From contig JBOFYV010000024.1 of assembly GCA_051654865.1 (NCBI GenBank), positions 1 to 64,000 of the forward strand: 64,000 nt of DNA, in the 5' to 3' direction. A program made the translations under genes and the position numbers. This stretch comes from JBOFOR01 sp051654865 (lineage in GTDB: Bacteria; Bacillota; Clostridia; Peptostreptococcales; Peptostreptococcaceae). Below are positions 26,125 to 34,791 of this stretch, piece after piece. The notes under the pieces were generated by a model that was not told the DNA's origin, did not search any database, and saw only the letters and a program-made list of their open reading frames with translations. Numbering within the stretch: position 1 is the first letter of the stretch; each line of letters begins with the position of its first letter.

Positions 26125-26529
26125 ATGTTAAAAAATACATTTAATAAGGTAGATAAAAAAATAAAAGAGTATGAAATCAAAAAAGTAGAATTATTATTAG
26201 AACTAGGAACACTTACATACCAAAATATTAGAGGAATCCAAATAGATAAGGATAGAATAAATAATTTATCAAATGAAATATTTGAACTAGATAAGAAGAT
26301 GTATTTAACTTATCAAGAAGTCGAAAAAGGAAATACACAAAATAATAAAACTACTTGTTTTTGTGGAAATAAGTTAAAAATAGATGACAAATTCTGTTCA
26401 GAGTGTGGTAGAAAAATAGAGATTACTGAAGAAAAGTTTGAAGTTATCATATGTTCACAGTGTAATTGTGAGCTAGAAAAAGACTATGATTATTGCATAT
26501 GTTGTGGATACAAGGTAACTAATTATTAA
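26125..26529 (+). CDS. Double zinc-ribbon protein with N-terminal coiled coil
   Basis: The 134-residue cytoplasmic protein has a helical, coiled-coil-like N-terminus (about residues 1-68) and two four-cysteine ribbons: CFCGNKLKIDDKFCSECG and CSQCNCELEKDYDYCICCG. It starts one base after the stop of the membrane zinc-ribbon gene and is probably translationally coupled to it. Its own upstream sequence AAGAGGGTATATA provides a ribosome site. The function is unknown; a scaffold or nucleic-acid-binding role is possible but unproven. Confidence 0.7.
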   Translation: MLKNTFNKVDKKIKEYEIKKVELLLELGTLTYQNIRGIQIDKDRINNLSNEIFELDKKMYLTYQEVEKGNTQNNKTTCFCGNKLKIDDKFCSECGRKIEITEEKFEVIICSQCNCELEKDYDYCICCGYKVTNY

Positions 26530-26556
26530 AGTATAAATAATAACATAAACGTACGA

Positions 26557-26584
26557 AAACGCATATATTAATATGCGTTTTTTA
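26557..26584 (+). terminator. Intrinsic terminator after the zinc-ribbon pair
   Basis: An 11-bp stem (AAAACGCATAT/ATATGCGTTTT) with loop ATTA is followed by Ts. Confidence 0.85.
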
Positions 26585-26731
26585 TGATTAAAATGGACTT
26601 GTATATCAATAATTAACAAGAAATAAGAATGCTAAATATTTTAAAGTGGAATGAATATAAATATTGAATAAAAGTGTTAAATTATGATAAACTGTACATA
26701 GTGCATTTGAGTATAGAGGGGGGAAGAATAT

Positions 26732-27589
26732 ATGAATAGCGATATGGATACAAAAAATATAGACTTAGATAAAACTTTAAGTATTACTATGGAACTTGAG
26801 AGACCTCTATTCATAGATAAAATTGAAGAAGAAACAAAAACAAATGAAAAAAAGAAAAAAAAGAAAAAAACTTTACTAGTATGTTTATATAGTTTAATAA
26901 TTATTATGTTAATATCATTTGGAATATGGGTAGCAACACCATATAAGGCAGCTTCAGTAGCAAATACAGCTCTAATAAGTGATGAAAATGTAAAAGTAAA
27001 TATAGGGGACTTTATTTCATTTACACCCCAAAATACAGAAGTGACAAAAGGATTAATATTATATCCAGGAGCTAAAGTAGATGCAAAAGCATATGCTCCA
27101 CTAGCAAAAGGTGTCGCAAAAGAAGGATATGAAGTAATAATCGTTGATATGCCATTGAATTTTGCTATGCTAGGTACTAATAAAGCTCAAAAAGTAATAA
27201 AAGAGTACCCACATATTAAGAACTGGGCAATAGGAGGTCACTCTTTAGGAGGAGTGGCGGCATCTAAATTTATAATTGATAATCCTCAGATTGATGGGTT
27301 GATATTACTAGCGTCGTATCCAATGGGAGATGAACTTAAAAATCTAGGAGTGGATGTTTTATCGATATGGGGAAGTAAAGATGGTGTATTAAATTTTGAA
27401 AATCTAATAGCATCTAAAATGAAACTTCCTGTAGAAACTGAGTATGTAGAAATAGAAGGTGGAAATCATGCACAGTTTGGTGATTATGGACAACAAAAAG
27501 GAGATCATAATGCTATAATAAGCGCAGATGAGCAATTAAAAATAACAGAGGATAGTATAACTAATTTCTTAAAGAATATAGATAAATAA
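26732..27589 (+). CDS. Membrane-anchored alpha/beta hydrolase
   Basis: The 285-residue protein has a lysine-rich cytoplasmic head, one membrane segment (about residues 49-68) and an extracytoplasmic alpha/beta-hydrolase domain. The nucleophile elbow is GGHSLGG (about residue 171), preceded by GLILYPGAKVDAKAYAPLA. The acid is probably in SIWGSKDGV and the His in GGNHAQFGDYG. This layout matches the dienelactone-hydrolase-like group (PF12695 type). The substrate is unknown. RBS: GAGGGGGGAAG. Confidence 0.82.
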   Translation: MNSDMDTKNIDLDKTLSITMELERPLFIDKIEEETKTNEKKKKKKKTLLVCLYSLIIIMLISFGIWVATPYKAASVANTALISDENVKVNIGDFISFTPQNTEVTKGLILYPGAKVDAKAYAPLAKGVAKEGYEVIIVDMPLNFAMLGTNKAQKVIKEYPHIKNWAIGGHSLGGVAASKFIIDNPQIDGLILLASYPMGDELKNLGVDVLSIWGSKDGVLNFENLIASKMKLPVETEYVEIEGGNHAQFGDYGQQKGDHNAIISADEQLKITEDSITNFLKNIDK

Positions 27590-27622
27590 AAAGATGGTTC
27601 AGAATGAATCATCTTTTTATTT
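27584..27622. terminator. Bidirectional terminator
   Basis: An 18-bp stem with one G-T pair (AAATAAAAAGATGGTTCA against TGAATCATCTTTTTATTT) has a 3-nt loop. It lies between the convergent hydrolase and flippase genes. Confidence 0.8.
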
Positions 27623-27637
27623 ATAATGAAATTATAA

Positions 27638-29206
27638 TCACATACGTTTATAAATACCTAAGTCATTCCATTCAACCACCTTAGCATCACTTTTAAACGC
27701 ATCAACAAACCACAGAATATCACTTTTTTCAATAGATTTAAATGAAATAAGTAAGAAGAAATACACAACCATAGTAATTATAATCTCTAATGGAAGTAAA
27801 AAACTTATTTTCATCAAATCAAAAGAAAACTTAGTTAAAAAAGAAGCTATAGTGATACATATGCCAGGTTTTATAATCCAATCAACTAATAAAAAGTCTA
27901 ACTTAGTAACCTTTAATAATCTATTAATACTTAAAGACGCATTCAATAAAGTTCCTACAAATAATACAGTTATAAACCCATCGATGCCTTTTACAGGAAT
28001 TAAAAAGTAAATCAAAAACATTCTAACCGTCATATCTATAAAATTATATCTCAAAGTACTCATTTGCTGGTTTAAAGCATTTAAGCTACCATCAACAATT
28101 CTATCTAGATACATAAAAGGTATTAAAGGAGCTAAAATCTTCATTAAAACACCAACTTTAGAATTATTATATAATCCCATTCCAAGTTCATTAGAATATA
28201 TAATAAATAGACCACTAGCAAACATAGCAATAAATAAAGTAAACTTAAAAACCTTGTTTAATATGTAGTTAATTCTTTTTCTTTGATTAAGAGCATTAGA
28301 TTCAGATATTTCAGGAATTATCAAAGTAGAAAAAGAAGCTAAAAATATAGAAGGAAAAGATAAAATAGGTAATACCATACCTTTAATCATACCAAATATA
28401 GCTAAAGAAGTAGCAGTAGAAGACCCATATCTTCTTAAAGCATCGGGTATTAATAAATCCTCTATAGTTCTAAGTCCAGTATTTATATATGCACTCCATG
28501 CTATAGGTATAGCAACCTTAGTTATCTCAGAGAACTTACAATTATCATTGTATCCGTTATTACGATACATTGACTTTTTCTCAAAAATATATAATATATA
28601 ACAATATATAGTAGATATAACAATAGATACAGACATACCTACTGAAATTAAAATACAAGTAAAATTGAGACCTTTAGGTAAACAAATACTCATAAAAGAA
28701 GCTATAATAGCCATCATAGTACAGACCTCTAAAACATCAGAAGTTACACTTTTTATAACACGTCTCATACCATAAAAATATCCATGGAAACAAGCTCCAA
28801 TACCTAAAAAAGGTAAACTACAAGATAAAATTTTAAGTGGTACAATAGCTCTAGTATCCTCTATCCACATAATAGATATAAACTCAGCACCATTATACAA
28901 CACTAAAAATGCCAATATACTAGCAAACAATGTATAAACAAAAGATTTTTTCATAATACTTCTTATCTTACCTCGATTGTTTCTACCAAGCTCTTCAGCA
29001 ATAAGTCTAGTAGTAGTAACCCTTATTCCGGATATAGCAAGAGTAGACACCATAATATTAATGCTCATAATTAATTGGTATAAACCCATACCCTCAGCAC
29101 CTATTTTGTTAGATAAATAAACCCTAAATGATGTACTTATAAATCCGAGAGTCATAGTTGTTAAAGTTAATATCAGTGCATTTATTATCAAAGTTCTTCT
29201 TTTCAT
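27638..29206 (-). CDS. spoVB: SpoVB-like polysaccharide/lipid flippase (MOP superfamily)
   Basis: The 522-residue protein has about 14 membrane helices and the family N-terminus (ISTSFRVYLSNKIGAEGMGLYQLIMSI). SpoVB-type proteins resemble MurJ flippases and move lipid-linked peptidoglycan precursors during spore cortex synthesis. Several paralogues usually occur in one genome, so the symbol marks the family rather than a proven sporulation role. RBS: ATAGGAGAAAAT. It is monocistronic. Confidence 0.75.
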   Translation of the reverse strand: MKRRTLIINALILTLTTMTLGFISTSFRVYLSNKIGAEGMGLYQLIMSINIMVSTLAISGIRVTTTRLIAEELGRNNRGKIRSIMKKSFVYTLFASILAFLVLYNGAEFISIMWIEDTRAIVPLKILSCSLPFLGIGACFHGYFYGMRRVIKSVTSDVLEVCTMMAIIASFMSICLPKGLNFTCILISVGMSVSIVISTIYCYILYIFEKKSMYRNNGYNDNCKFSEITKVAIPIAWSAYINTGLRTIEDLLIPDALRRYGSSTATSLAIFGMIKGMVLPILSFPSIFLASFSTLIIPEISESNALNQRKRINYILNKVFKFTLFIAMFASGLFIIYSNELGMGLYNNSKVGVLMKILAPLIPFMYLDRIVDGSLNALNQQMSTLRYNFIDMTVRMFLIYFLIPVKGIDGFITVLFVGTLLNASLSINRLLKVTKLDFLLVDWIIKPGICITIASFLTKFSFDLMKISFLLPLEIIITMVVYFFLLISFKSIEKSDILWFVDAFKSDAKVVEWNDLGIYKRM

Positions 29207-29356
29207 ATATTTTCTCCTATAGTTTATAGATTTTGATGATACTAAATTTAATCAAAGTAAATTTAATATTTTAATATATATGAAAAGGTTGGACTAAATA
29301 TATCCAAAAGGACTTTTAAATTTGAGAATATGAATAACAATAAAATCAAATAATAT

Positions 29357-29389
29357 AAACAAGCCTTCTTTAAGATAGAAGGCTTGTTT
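29357..29389. other. Perfect 13-bp hairpin just upstream of uvsE
   Basis: AAACAAGCCTTCT and AGAAGGCTTGTTT are perfectly paired around TTAAGAT, ending 26 bases before the uvsE start. There is no T-run on the plus strand. On the minus strand it is followed by an A/T-rich stretch. It could be a terminator for antisense transcripts, an operator, or an element affecting uvsE translation. Confidence 0.55.
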
Positions 29390-29415
29390 GTAATTAATCA
29401 AAAAGGAGATAACAT

Positions 29416-30375
29416 ATGAAAATAAGACTAGGATATGTAGCTATAGCACTAGCATTAGATAAAGTGACATCGTCAAGCTCATTAACATACGCAAGATACT
29501 CTAAATTAAGTACGGAACAAGAAAGGCTAAATAAACTAAAGGAAGTTACATACTCGAACATAGAAGCATTAGAAAAGATACTAAAATACAATATAGAAAA
29601 TAACATACATTTTTACAGAATAACATCGAACTTTATACCATTAGCAACTCATCCAGATGTTATGTGGGACTATAGAAAATACTTTGAAAAAGACTTTGAA
29701 TATATAGGCAAAATAATCAAAGAAAATAATCTGAGAGTAGACGCTCATCCAGATCAATTTAATGTTATAAATAGTGATAAACCGAATGTAGTAGAAAATA
29801 CGCTTAGAACACTGAATATGCAAGTAGATTTATTTGAAGCAATGAAATATGATGAAGGAAAAATGGTTATTCATATCGGAGGAGCAACAGGGGGTAAGGA
29901 GAAAGCAATAGCACGATTTATAAATAACTTAAAAGAGTTTCCTGATAGAATTGTAAATAGACTAATACTTGAAAATGATGACAAAACATTTACAGCAAAA
30001 GATGTACTAAATATATGTCAGCAGACTAAACTACCAATGGTACTAGATGTGCATCATCATAATTGTAAAAACGAAGGAGAAGCAGCTGGAGAACTATTAA
30101 AAGAGGTTTTTGAAACATGGAATAATGAAAAACTAGTACCTAAAATGCACTTTTCTAGCCCAAGAGAATTTATAAATGATAGAAAACATGCAGACTTTAT
30201 AGAGGCTAAAGTATTCGTAGATTTTATAAAAATAGTAAAAGAAACAGTAGACAAAGACTTTGATATAATGATAGAAGCAAAACAAAAAGATTTAGCACTA
30301 AACAAGCTAATAGAAGATATAGCTAAAATAGAGCCTAATATAAAAATTATAGATAACAGTACAATAGAGATATAA
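29416..30375 (+). CDS. uvsE: UV damage endonuclease
   Basis: The 319-residue UvdE/UvsE family enzyme nicks DNA 5' of UV photoproducts in an alternative excision repair path. The TIM-barrel metal ligands are recognisable in DAHPDQFNVI, VIHIGGATGGKEKA, LILENDDKTF and LDVHHHNCKNEG, and the C-terminus has MIEAKQKDLAL. RBS: AAAAAGGAGATAAC. The gene is monocistronic. Such enzymes are common in spore formers. Confidence 0.93.
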   Translation: MKIRLGYVAIALALDKVTSSSSLTYARYSKLSTEQERLNKLKEVTYSNIEALEKILKYNIENNIHFYRITSNFIPLATHPDVMWDYRKYFEKDFEYIGKIIKENNLRVDAHPDQFNVINSDKPNVVENTLRTLNMQVDLFEAMKYDEGKMVIHIGGATGGKEKAIARFINNLKEFPDRIVNRLILENDDKTFTAKDVLNICQQTKLPMVLDVHHHNCKNEGEAAGELLKEVFETWNNEKLVPKMHFSSPREFINDRKHADFIEAKVFVDFIKIVKETVDKDFDIMIEAKQKDLALNKLIEDIAKIEPNIKIIDNSTIEI

Positions 30376-30390
30376 AAAGCAAATTGCTAA

Positions 30391-30466
30391 TTACAAAAAA
30401 TTAAAAACGGTTGTATAATAAAAACTCCTATGATAAAATTAAAATGTAAATAATGCAAACGATTGC
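30391..30466 (+). promoter_or_regulatory. Promoter and LacI-type operator of the maltose phosphorylase operon
   Basis: TTACAA (30391-30396), 17 bases and TATAAT (30414-30419) form a good promoter. GCAAACGATTGC (30455-30466), a GCAAnCGnTTGC palindrome typical of LacI-family operators, lies about 30 bases after the predicted start of transcription and 16 bases before the regulator's ATG. A bound repressor could therefore block elongation and autoregulate. Confidence 0.65.
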
Positions 30467-30482
30467 TCAGATGGAGGTCTAA

Positions 30483-31481
30483 ATGAGAGTAACAATAAAA
30501 GACGTAGCAAAAGAAGCGAATGTTGCTACGTCAACCGTGTCAAGGGTACTATCAAATAACCCTAGAATAAGTGAAGAAACAAAAGAGAGAGTTCATGAAG
30601 CAATAAAAAAATTAAACTATAAACCAAATGCAATAGCAAGAAGTTTAGCAAACAATAAAACAAGGATAATAGGTGTAGTTTTACCAAATGAAGCTGTAGA
30701 CTTACTAGAAAATCCATTCTTTATAAATGCTATGAAAGGTATGAGTATGTATGCCCAAAGCAAAAACTATTACATTACATATGCATTTAATAAATCAAAT
30801 AAATCTGGATTAGACAACATAAAAGAACTAACAAACAGTAATTTAGTAGATGGAATAGTTCTACTAAGAGTAAGAGAGAATGATGAACAAATTAAGTACC
30901 TTAAAAGCATAGATTTTCCATTTGTAGTTATAGGTAGACCTCAATTTATAGGAGAAACACTATGGGTGGATAATGACAACTTCCAGGCTATGTATGATGT
31001 AGTAAACAAGCTAGCTAAGAAAGGGCATCAAAAAATAGGATTTATAGGAGCAATAGAAAATCTAAATATGTCAAAGGATAGATTTGAAGGATATAAAGAA
31101 GCATTAAATAAAAATGACATAGCATTTGATGATAGCATTGTTATACATACCGATGAATTTAGTGAAGAAAATGGTCAAATAGCATATAAAAAGTTATCGC
31201 AAAACAAAAATATCACAGCAATAGTAGCAACAGATGACTTAATAGCATTTGGAATTATCAAAGAGTTAAATGAAAATAACATCAAAGATATATCAATAGT
31301 AGGGTTTAATAATACTCAACTAGCACAATATCAAAAACCTGCTTTAGCATCAGTAGATATAAATGCAGATGAACTAGGTTATCAAGCCGCAAAGTTATTA
31401 ATAGAAAACCTAGAAGGTCATTGTGATAATAGGCATTATATAGTAAATACAGAACTAGTAAAAAGAGAATCTTTTAAATAA
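30483..31481 (+). CDS. LacI-family regulator of maltose utilisation
   Basis: The 332-residue protein has the N-terminal helix-turn-helix and hinge (TIKDVAKEANVATSTVSRVL, KLNYKPNAIARSL) and a periplasmic-binding-protein-like effector domain. It is the first gene of an operon with beta-phosphoglucomutase and a GH65 phosphorylase, which suggests a MalR-type regulator responding to maltose or its products. The palindrome right upstream fits autoregulation. Confidence 0.88.
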   Translation: MRVTIKDVAKEANVATSTVSRVLSNNPRISEETKERVHEAIKKLNYKPNAIARSLANNKTRIIGVVLPNEAVDLLENPFFINAMKGMSMYAQSKNYYITYAFNKSNKSGLDNIKELTNSNLVDGIVLLRVRENDEQIKYLKSIDFPFVVIGRPQFIGETLWVDNDNFQAMYDVVNKLAKKGHQKIGFIGAIENLNMSKDRFEGYKEALNKNDIAFDDSIVIHTDEFSEENGQIAYKKLSQNKNITAIVATDDLIAFGIIKELNENNIKDISIVGFNNTQLAQYQKPALASVDINADELGYQAAKLLIENLEGHCDNRHYIVNTELVKRESFK

Positions 31482-31531
31482 TAAGTTATGCATTAGTATG
31501 TAATTGATTGAGTTTTAAGGGGGATAAAATA

Positions 31532-32197
31532 ATGGTTGAAGCAGTTATATTTGATTTAGATGGAGTAATTACAGATACAGCAAACTTTCATTATCTAGCA
31601 TGGAAGCAATTGGGGGATAAAATAGGAATAGAAATAAATGAAGAATTCAATGAATCACTAAAAGGTATAAGTAGAATGGAGTCATTAGAAAGACTACTTG
31701 AATTTGGTGAAATGGAAGATAAGTTTACACCACAAGAAAAAATAGAAATGGCAATAGAAAAAAATAACAATTATGTAAAATTAATAGAAAAAATAACACC
31801 CAAGGATATACTTTTAGGTATTAAAGAACTTTTGACAGAACTAAAATCAAAACAAATAAAAATAGGCCTAGCATCAGCTAGTAAAAATGCAGTAATGGTA
31901 CTGAACAATCTAGAACTAATGGATTACTTTGATTTTATAGCTGATGCAGCTAAATGTAAATACAGTAAACCGGCACCAGATATATTCTTGATGGCAGCAA
32001 AAGGACTAAATGTTAATCCGATAAATTGTATAGGAATAGAAGATGCTAGTGCAGGTATCCAGTCGATAAATACTGCTAATATGTATTCAGTAGGAGTAGG
32101 TAATGAAAAAATATTAAATGAGGCAGATTATGTAGTAAGTAATACACAAGACTTAAAGCTAGACAAACTACTAAATATATTAAGCAAAAACAATTAA
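31532..32197 (+). CDS. pgmB: Beta-phosphoglucomutase
   Basis: The 221-residue HAD-superfamily enzyme converts beta-glucose 1-phosphate to glucose 6-phosphate. The nucleophile and acid are in FDLDGVITDT, the cap residues in FHYLAWKQLGD, motif II in GLASASKNA, and the C-terminal PAPDIFLMAA and GIEDASAGIQS segments are typical. The ATG at 31532 follows AAGGGGGATAAAATA; an in-frame TTG at 31508 has no ribosome site. It handles the product of the phosphorylase encoded next. Confidence 0.92.
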   Translation: MVEAVIFDLDGVITDTANFHYLAWKQLGDKIGIEINEEFNESLKGISRMESLERLLEFGEMEDKFTPQEKIEMAIEKNNNYVKLIEKITPKDILLGIKELLTELKSKQIKIGLASASKNAVMVLNNLELMDYFDFIADAAKCKYSKPAPDIFLMAAKGLNVNPINCIGIEDASAGIQSINTANMYSVGVGNEKILNEADYVVSNTQDLKLDKLLNILSKNN

Positions 32198-32233
32198 TAA
32201 AAAATTTAATTAAGGTAATCAGGGGGATCTTTA

Positions 32234-34537
32234 ATGAAACGTCTATTTAGTAATATTGATGAGTGGAAAATAATACAAGAAAAAATAGAAATAGGAGAAA
32301 ATAGACTCGCAGAATCTATAATGAGTTTAGGAAATGGGTATATGGGGATGAGAGGTAACTATGAAGAAAGTTACTCAAAAGATAGCCATAGAGGTTCATA
32401 CATAGCAGGTGTATGGTATCCAGATAAAACACGTGTAGGTTGGTGGAAGAATGGCTATCCAAACTATTTTGGAAAAGTACCAAATAGTGTAAACTATATA
32501 GGAATAGATATATTAGTAAATGAAAATCAATTAGATTTAGCTACGGCCAATATAATAGATTTTTATAGAGAACTAGATATGAAAAATGGATTATTAACTC
32601 GTAAATTTACAGTAGAAATACAAGACAAAAAAATAGAAGTAAAAGTAACACGATTCTTAAGTATAGCAACAAAAGAAATGGCAGCAATAAAATACGAAGT
32701 AAAATCATTAAACTTTGATGGAGAAATAACATTTATACCATATCTAGACTCAGATGTAAGAAATGAAGACTCAAATTATGAAGAATCGTTTTGGATAAAC
32801 ATATCAACAGACTCAAAACCTAATACAGGTAGTGTAGTAGCAAGAACAAAAGACAATTCATTTGAAACAGAAGTATTTACAGTTGGAGCAGCAATGCAAA
32901 TAAAAACAAGTAAACCACCCAAACAAACATCAAACAGCCATAAAGAGTACTATAGTGAGAACAAAGTAGTGTACGATATTAAACAAGGCGAAAATGTATA
33001 CCTAGAAAAATATATAGCAATTACAACTACTAGAGACTATGAAATAGATGAGTTAATAAAAAAAGGTACTGAAATATTATATAGAGAAACAGAAAAAAAC
33101 TATGAAGAACTACTTGCAGAGCATAGTATAGCGTGGAATAAAAGATGGGAAACTGCTGATATAAAAATAGAAGGTGATATATTAGCTCAGCAAGGAATCA
33201 GATACAATCTATTTCAATTATTCTCTACATACTATGGAGAGGATGAAAGACTAAACATAGGACCAAAAGGATTTACAGGAGAAAAATATGGAGGAGCGAC
33301 ATACTGGGATACAGAAGCATACTGCCTACCAGTATACTTAGGAGTAGCAAATAAAGATGTATCAAGAAATTTATTAGTCTATAGACACAACCAATTAGAA
33401 TCAGCCAAACAAGATGCAAAAAAATTAGGCCTAGATGGAGCATTATATCCGATGGTAACATTCAATGGTACAGAATGTCATAATGAATGGGAAATAACAT
33501 TTGAAGAGATTCATAGAAATGGTACCATAGTATATGCTATACACAACTATACTAATTATACAGGAGACTATAGTTACATAATAGAAAAAGGAATAGACGT
33601 AATAGTAGAAGTAGCTAGATTTTGGGCAAGTAGGGTACACTATAACACTAGAAAAGGACTATATATGATACATGGTGTAACAGGTCCAAATGAATACGAT
33701 AACAATGTAAATAACAACTGGTACACAAATTATTTAGCTAAATGGTGTTTAGAATATGCAGTTGAAAATATAAACAGACTAAATATACAGCATAAAGAAG
33801 CTGTTAATAGAAATAAAGTAATGGAAACTGAATGTGAAACATGGATAGATATAGCCAATAGAATGTACTTACCATACGACAAAGAACTAGATATAATGGT
33901 ACAACATGATGACTTCTTAGATAAAGAATTTATAAAAGTAGCAGATTTACCAAAAGAAAATTTACCACTAAATCAAAAATGGTCATGGGATAGAATACTT
34001 AGATCTTGTTATATAAAACAAGCAGATGTATTACAAGGAATATACTACTTTGGAGATAAATTTACAAGAGGGCAAAAGAAAACAAACTTTGATTTTTATG
34101 AGCCATATACAGTTCATGAATCATCATTATCACCATGTATATATTCAATAATAGCATCAGAAATAGATAATCTAGACAAAGCGTATGAACTATACTCAAG
34201 AACAGCTAGATTAGACTTAGACAACTACAATAATGACACAGATGATGGACTTCATATAACATCTATGTCAGGAGCATGGTTAGCTATAGTACAAGGATTT
34301 GCAGGAATGAGAACATACAACGAAAATATATCGTTTAATCCAAAACTACCAGAAACATGGAATGGATATAGTTTTAACATAAACTATAGAGAAAACACAC
34401 TAAAGATAGAAGTTAATAAAGAAAATATAACGATAAAAAATATATCTAATCAAGAAATAGAAATAGTAGTATATGGTAAAAACTACTTGTTGAAAGATAA
34501 GTTAGAAATAAGTAGAATGGAAATAAGTTTATCATAA
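32234..34537 (+). CDS. Maltose phosphorylase-like GH65 enzyme
   Basis: The 767-residue glycoside hydrolase family 65 enzyme should split maltose with phosphate into beta-glucose 1-phosphate and glucose. An N-terminal beta-sandwich (SLGNGYMGMRGN) leads to an (alpha/alpha)6 barrel. The catalytic acid is the Glu in the TECHNEWEITFEEIHRNG segment, and the phosphate site includes the C-terminal HITSMSGAW segment. The length and N-terminus fit maltose rather than kojibiose phosphorylases, and the pgmB and LacI partners agree. Trehalose phosphorylase remains possible. RBS: ATCAGGGGGATC. No sugar transporter is in the operon. Confidence 0.85.
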   Translation: MKRLFSNIDEWKIIQEKIEIGENRLAESIMSLGNGYMGMRGNYEESYSKDSHRGSYIAGVWYPDKTRVGWWKNGYPNYFGKVPNSVNYIGIDILVNENQLDLATANIIDFYRELDMKNGLLTRKFTVEIQDKKIEVKVTRFLSIATKEMAAIKYEVKSLNFDGEITFIPYLDSDVRNEDSNYEESFWINISTDSKPNTGSVVARTKDNSFETEVFTVGAAMQIKTSKPPKQTSNSHKEYYSENKVVYDIKQGENVYLEKYIAITTTRDYEIDELIKKGTEILYRETEKNYEELLAEHSIAWNKRWETADIKIEGDILAQQGIRYNLFQLFSTYYGEDERLNIGPKGFTGEKYGGATYWDTEAYCLPVYLGVANKDVSRNLLVYRHNQLESAKQDAKKLGLDGALYPMVTFNGTECHNEWEITFEEIHRNGTIVYAIHNYTNYTGDYSYIIEKGIDVIVEVARFWASRVHYNTRKGLYMIHGVTGPNEYDNNVNNNWYTNYLAKWCLEYAVENINRLNIQHKEAVNRNKVMETECETWIDIANRMYLPYDKELDIMVQHDDFLDKEFIKVADLPKENLPLNQKWSWDRILRSCYIKQADVLQGIYYFGDKFTRGQKKTNFDFYEPYTVHESSLSPCIYSIIASEIDNLDKAYELYSRTARLDLDNYNNDTDDGLHITSMSGAWLAIVQGFAGMRTYNENISFNPKLPETWNGYSFNINYRENTLKIEVNKENITIKNISNQEIEIVVYGKNYLLKDKLEISRMEISLS

Positions 34538-34552
34538 AATAAATAATTTTGA

Positions 34553-34588
34553 TAAAAAATAGATTATCTAAGGGTAGTCTGTTTTTTA
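34553..34588 (+). terminator. Intrinsic terminator of the maltose operon
   Basis: A 15-bp stem containing G-T pairs (AAAAAATAGATTATC with GGTAGTCTGTTTTTT) has a short loop and T-run. Confidence 0.75.
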
Positions 34589-34683
34589 TTATACAAAGTT
34601 GTAAAACTTTAAAAAAACGTATTCTTGTATGGCGAGAAATAATAGAAAATTTTATTATAAATATCAGAAAATGTAAAAAAATC

Positions 34684-34713
34684 TTGTTTATACTTGTATT
34701 TATGTTATATAAT
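34684..34713 (+). promoter_or_regulatory. Candidate sigma-A promoter of the NlpC/P60 gene
   Basis: TTGTTT (34684-34689), 18 bases and TATAAT (34708-34713) lie about 80 bases before the start codon. Confidence 0.55.
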
Positions 34714-34791
34714 GAAAATGTATATATGAAAATGTAAATGAAAGGTTACAAAAAAAATACATTTTCAGAATATTAAAGAAGGAGATTGAGT

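Noticed and set aside
34549..34737. 62-codon open frame after the GH65 gene
   Set aside because: It begins inside the operon terminator, has no ribosome site, and its sequence is low in protein-like features. It runs through the promoter region of the next gene.
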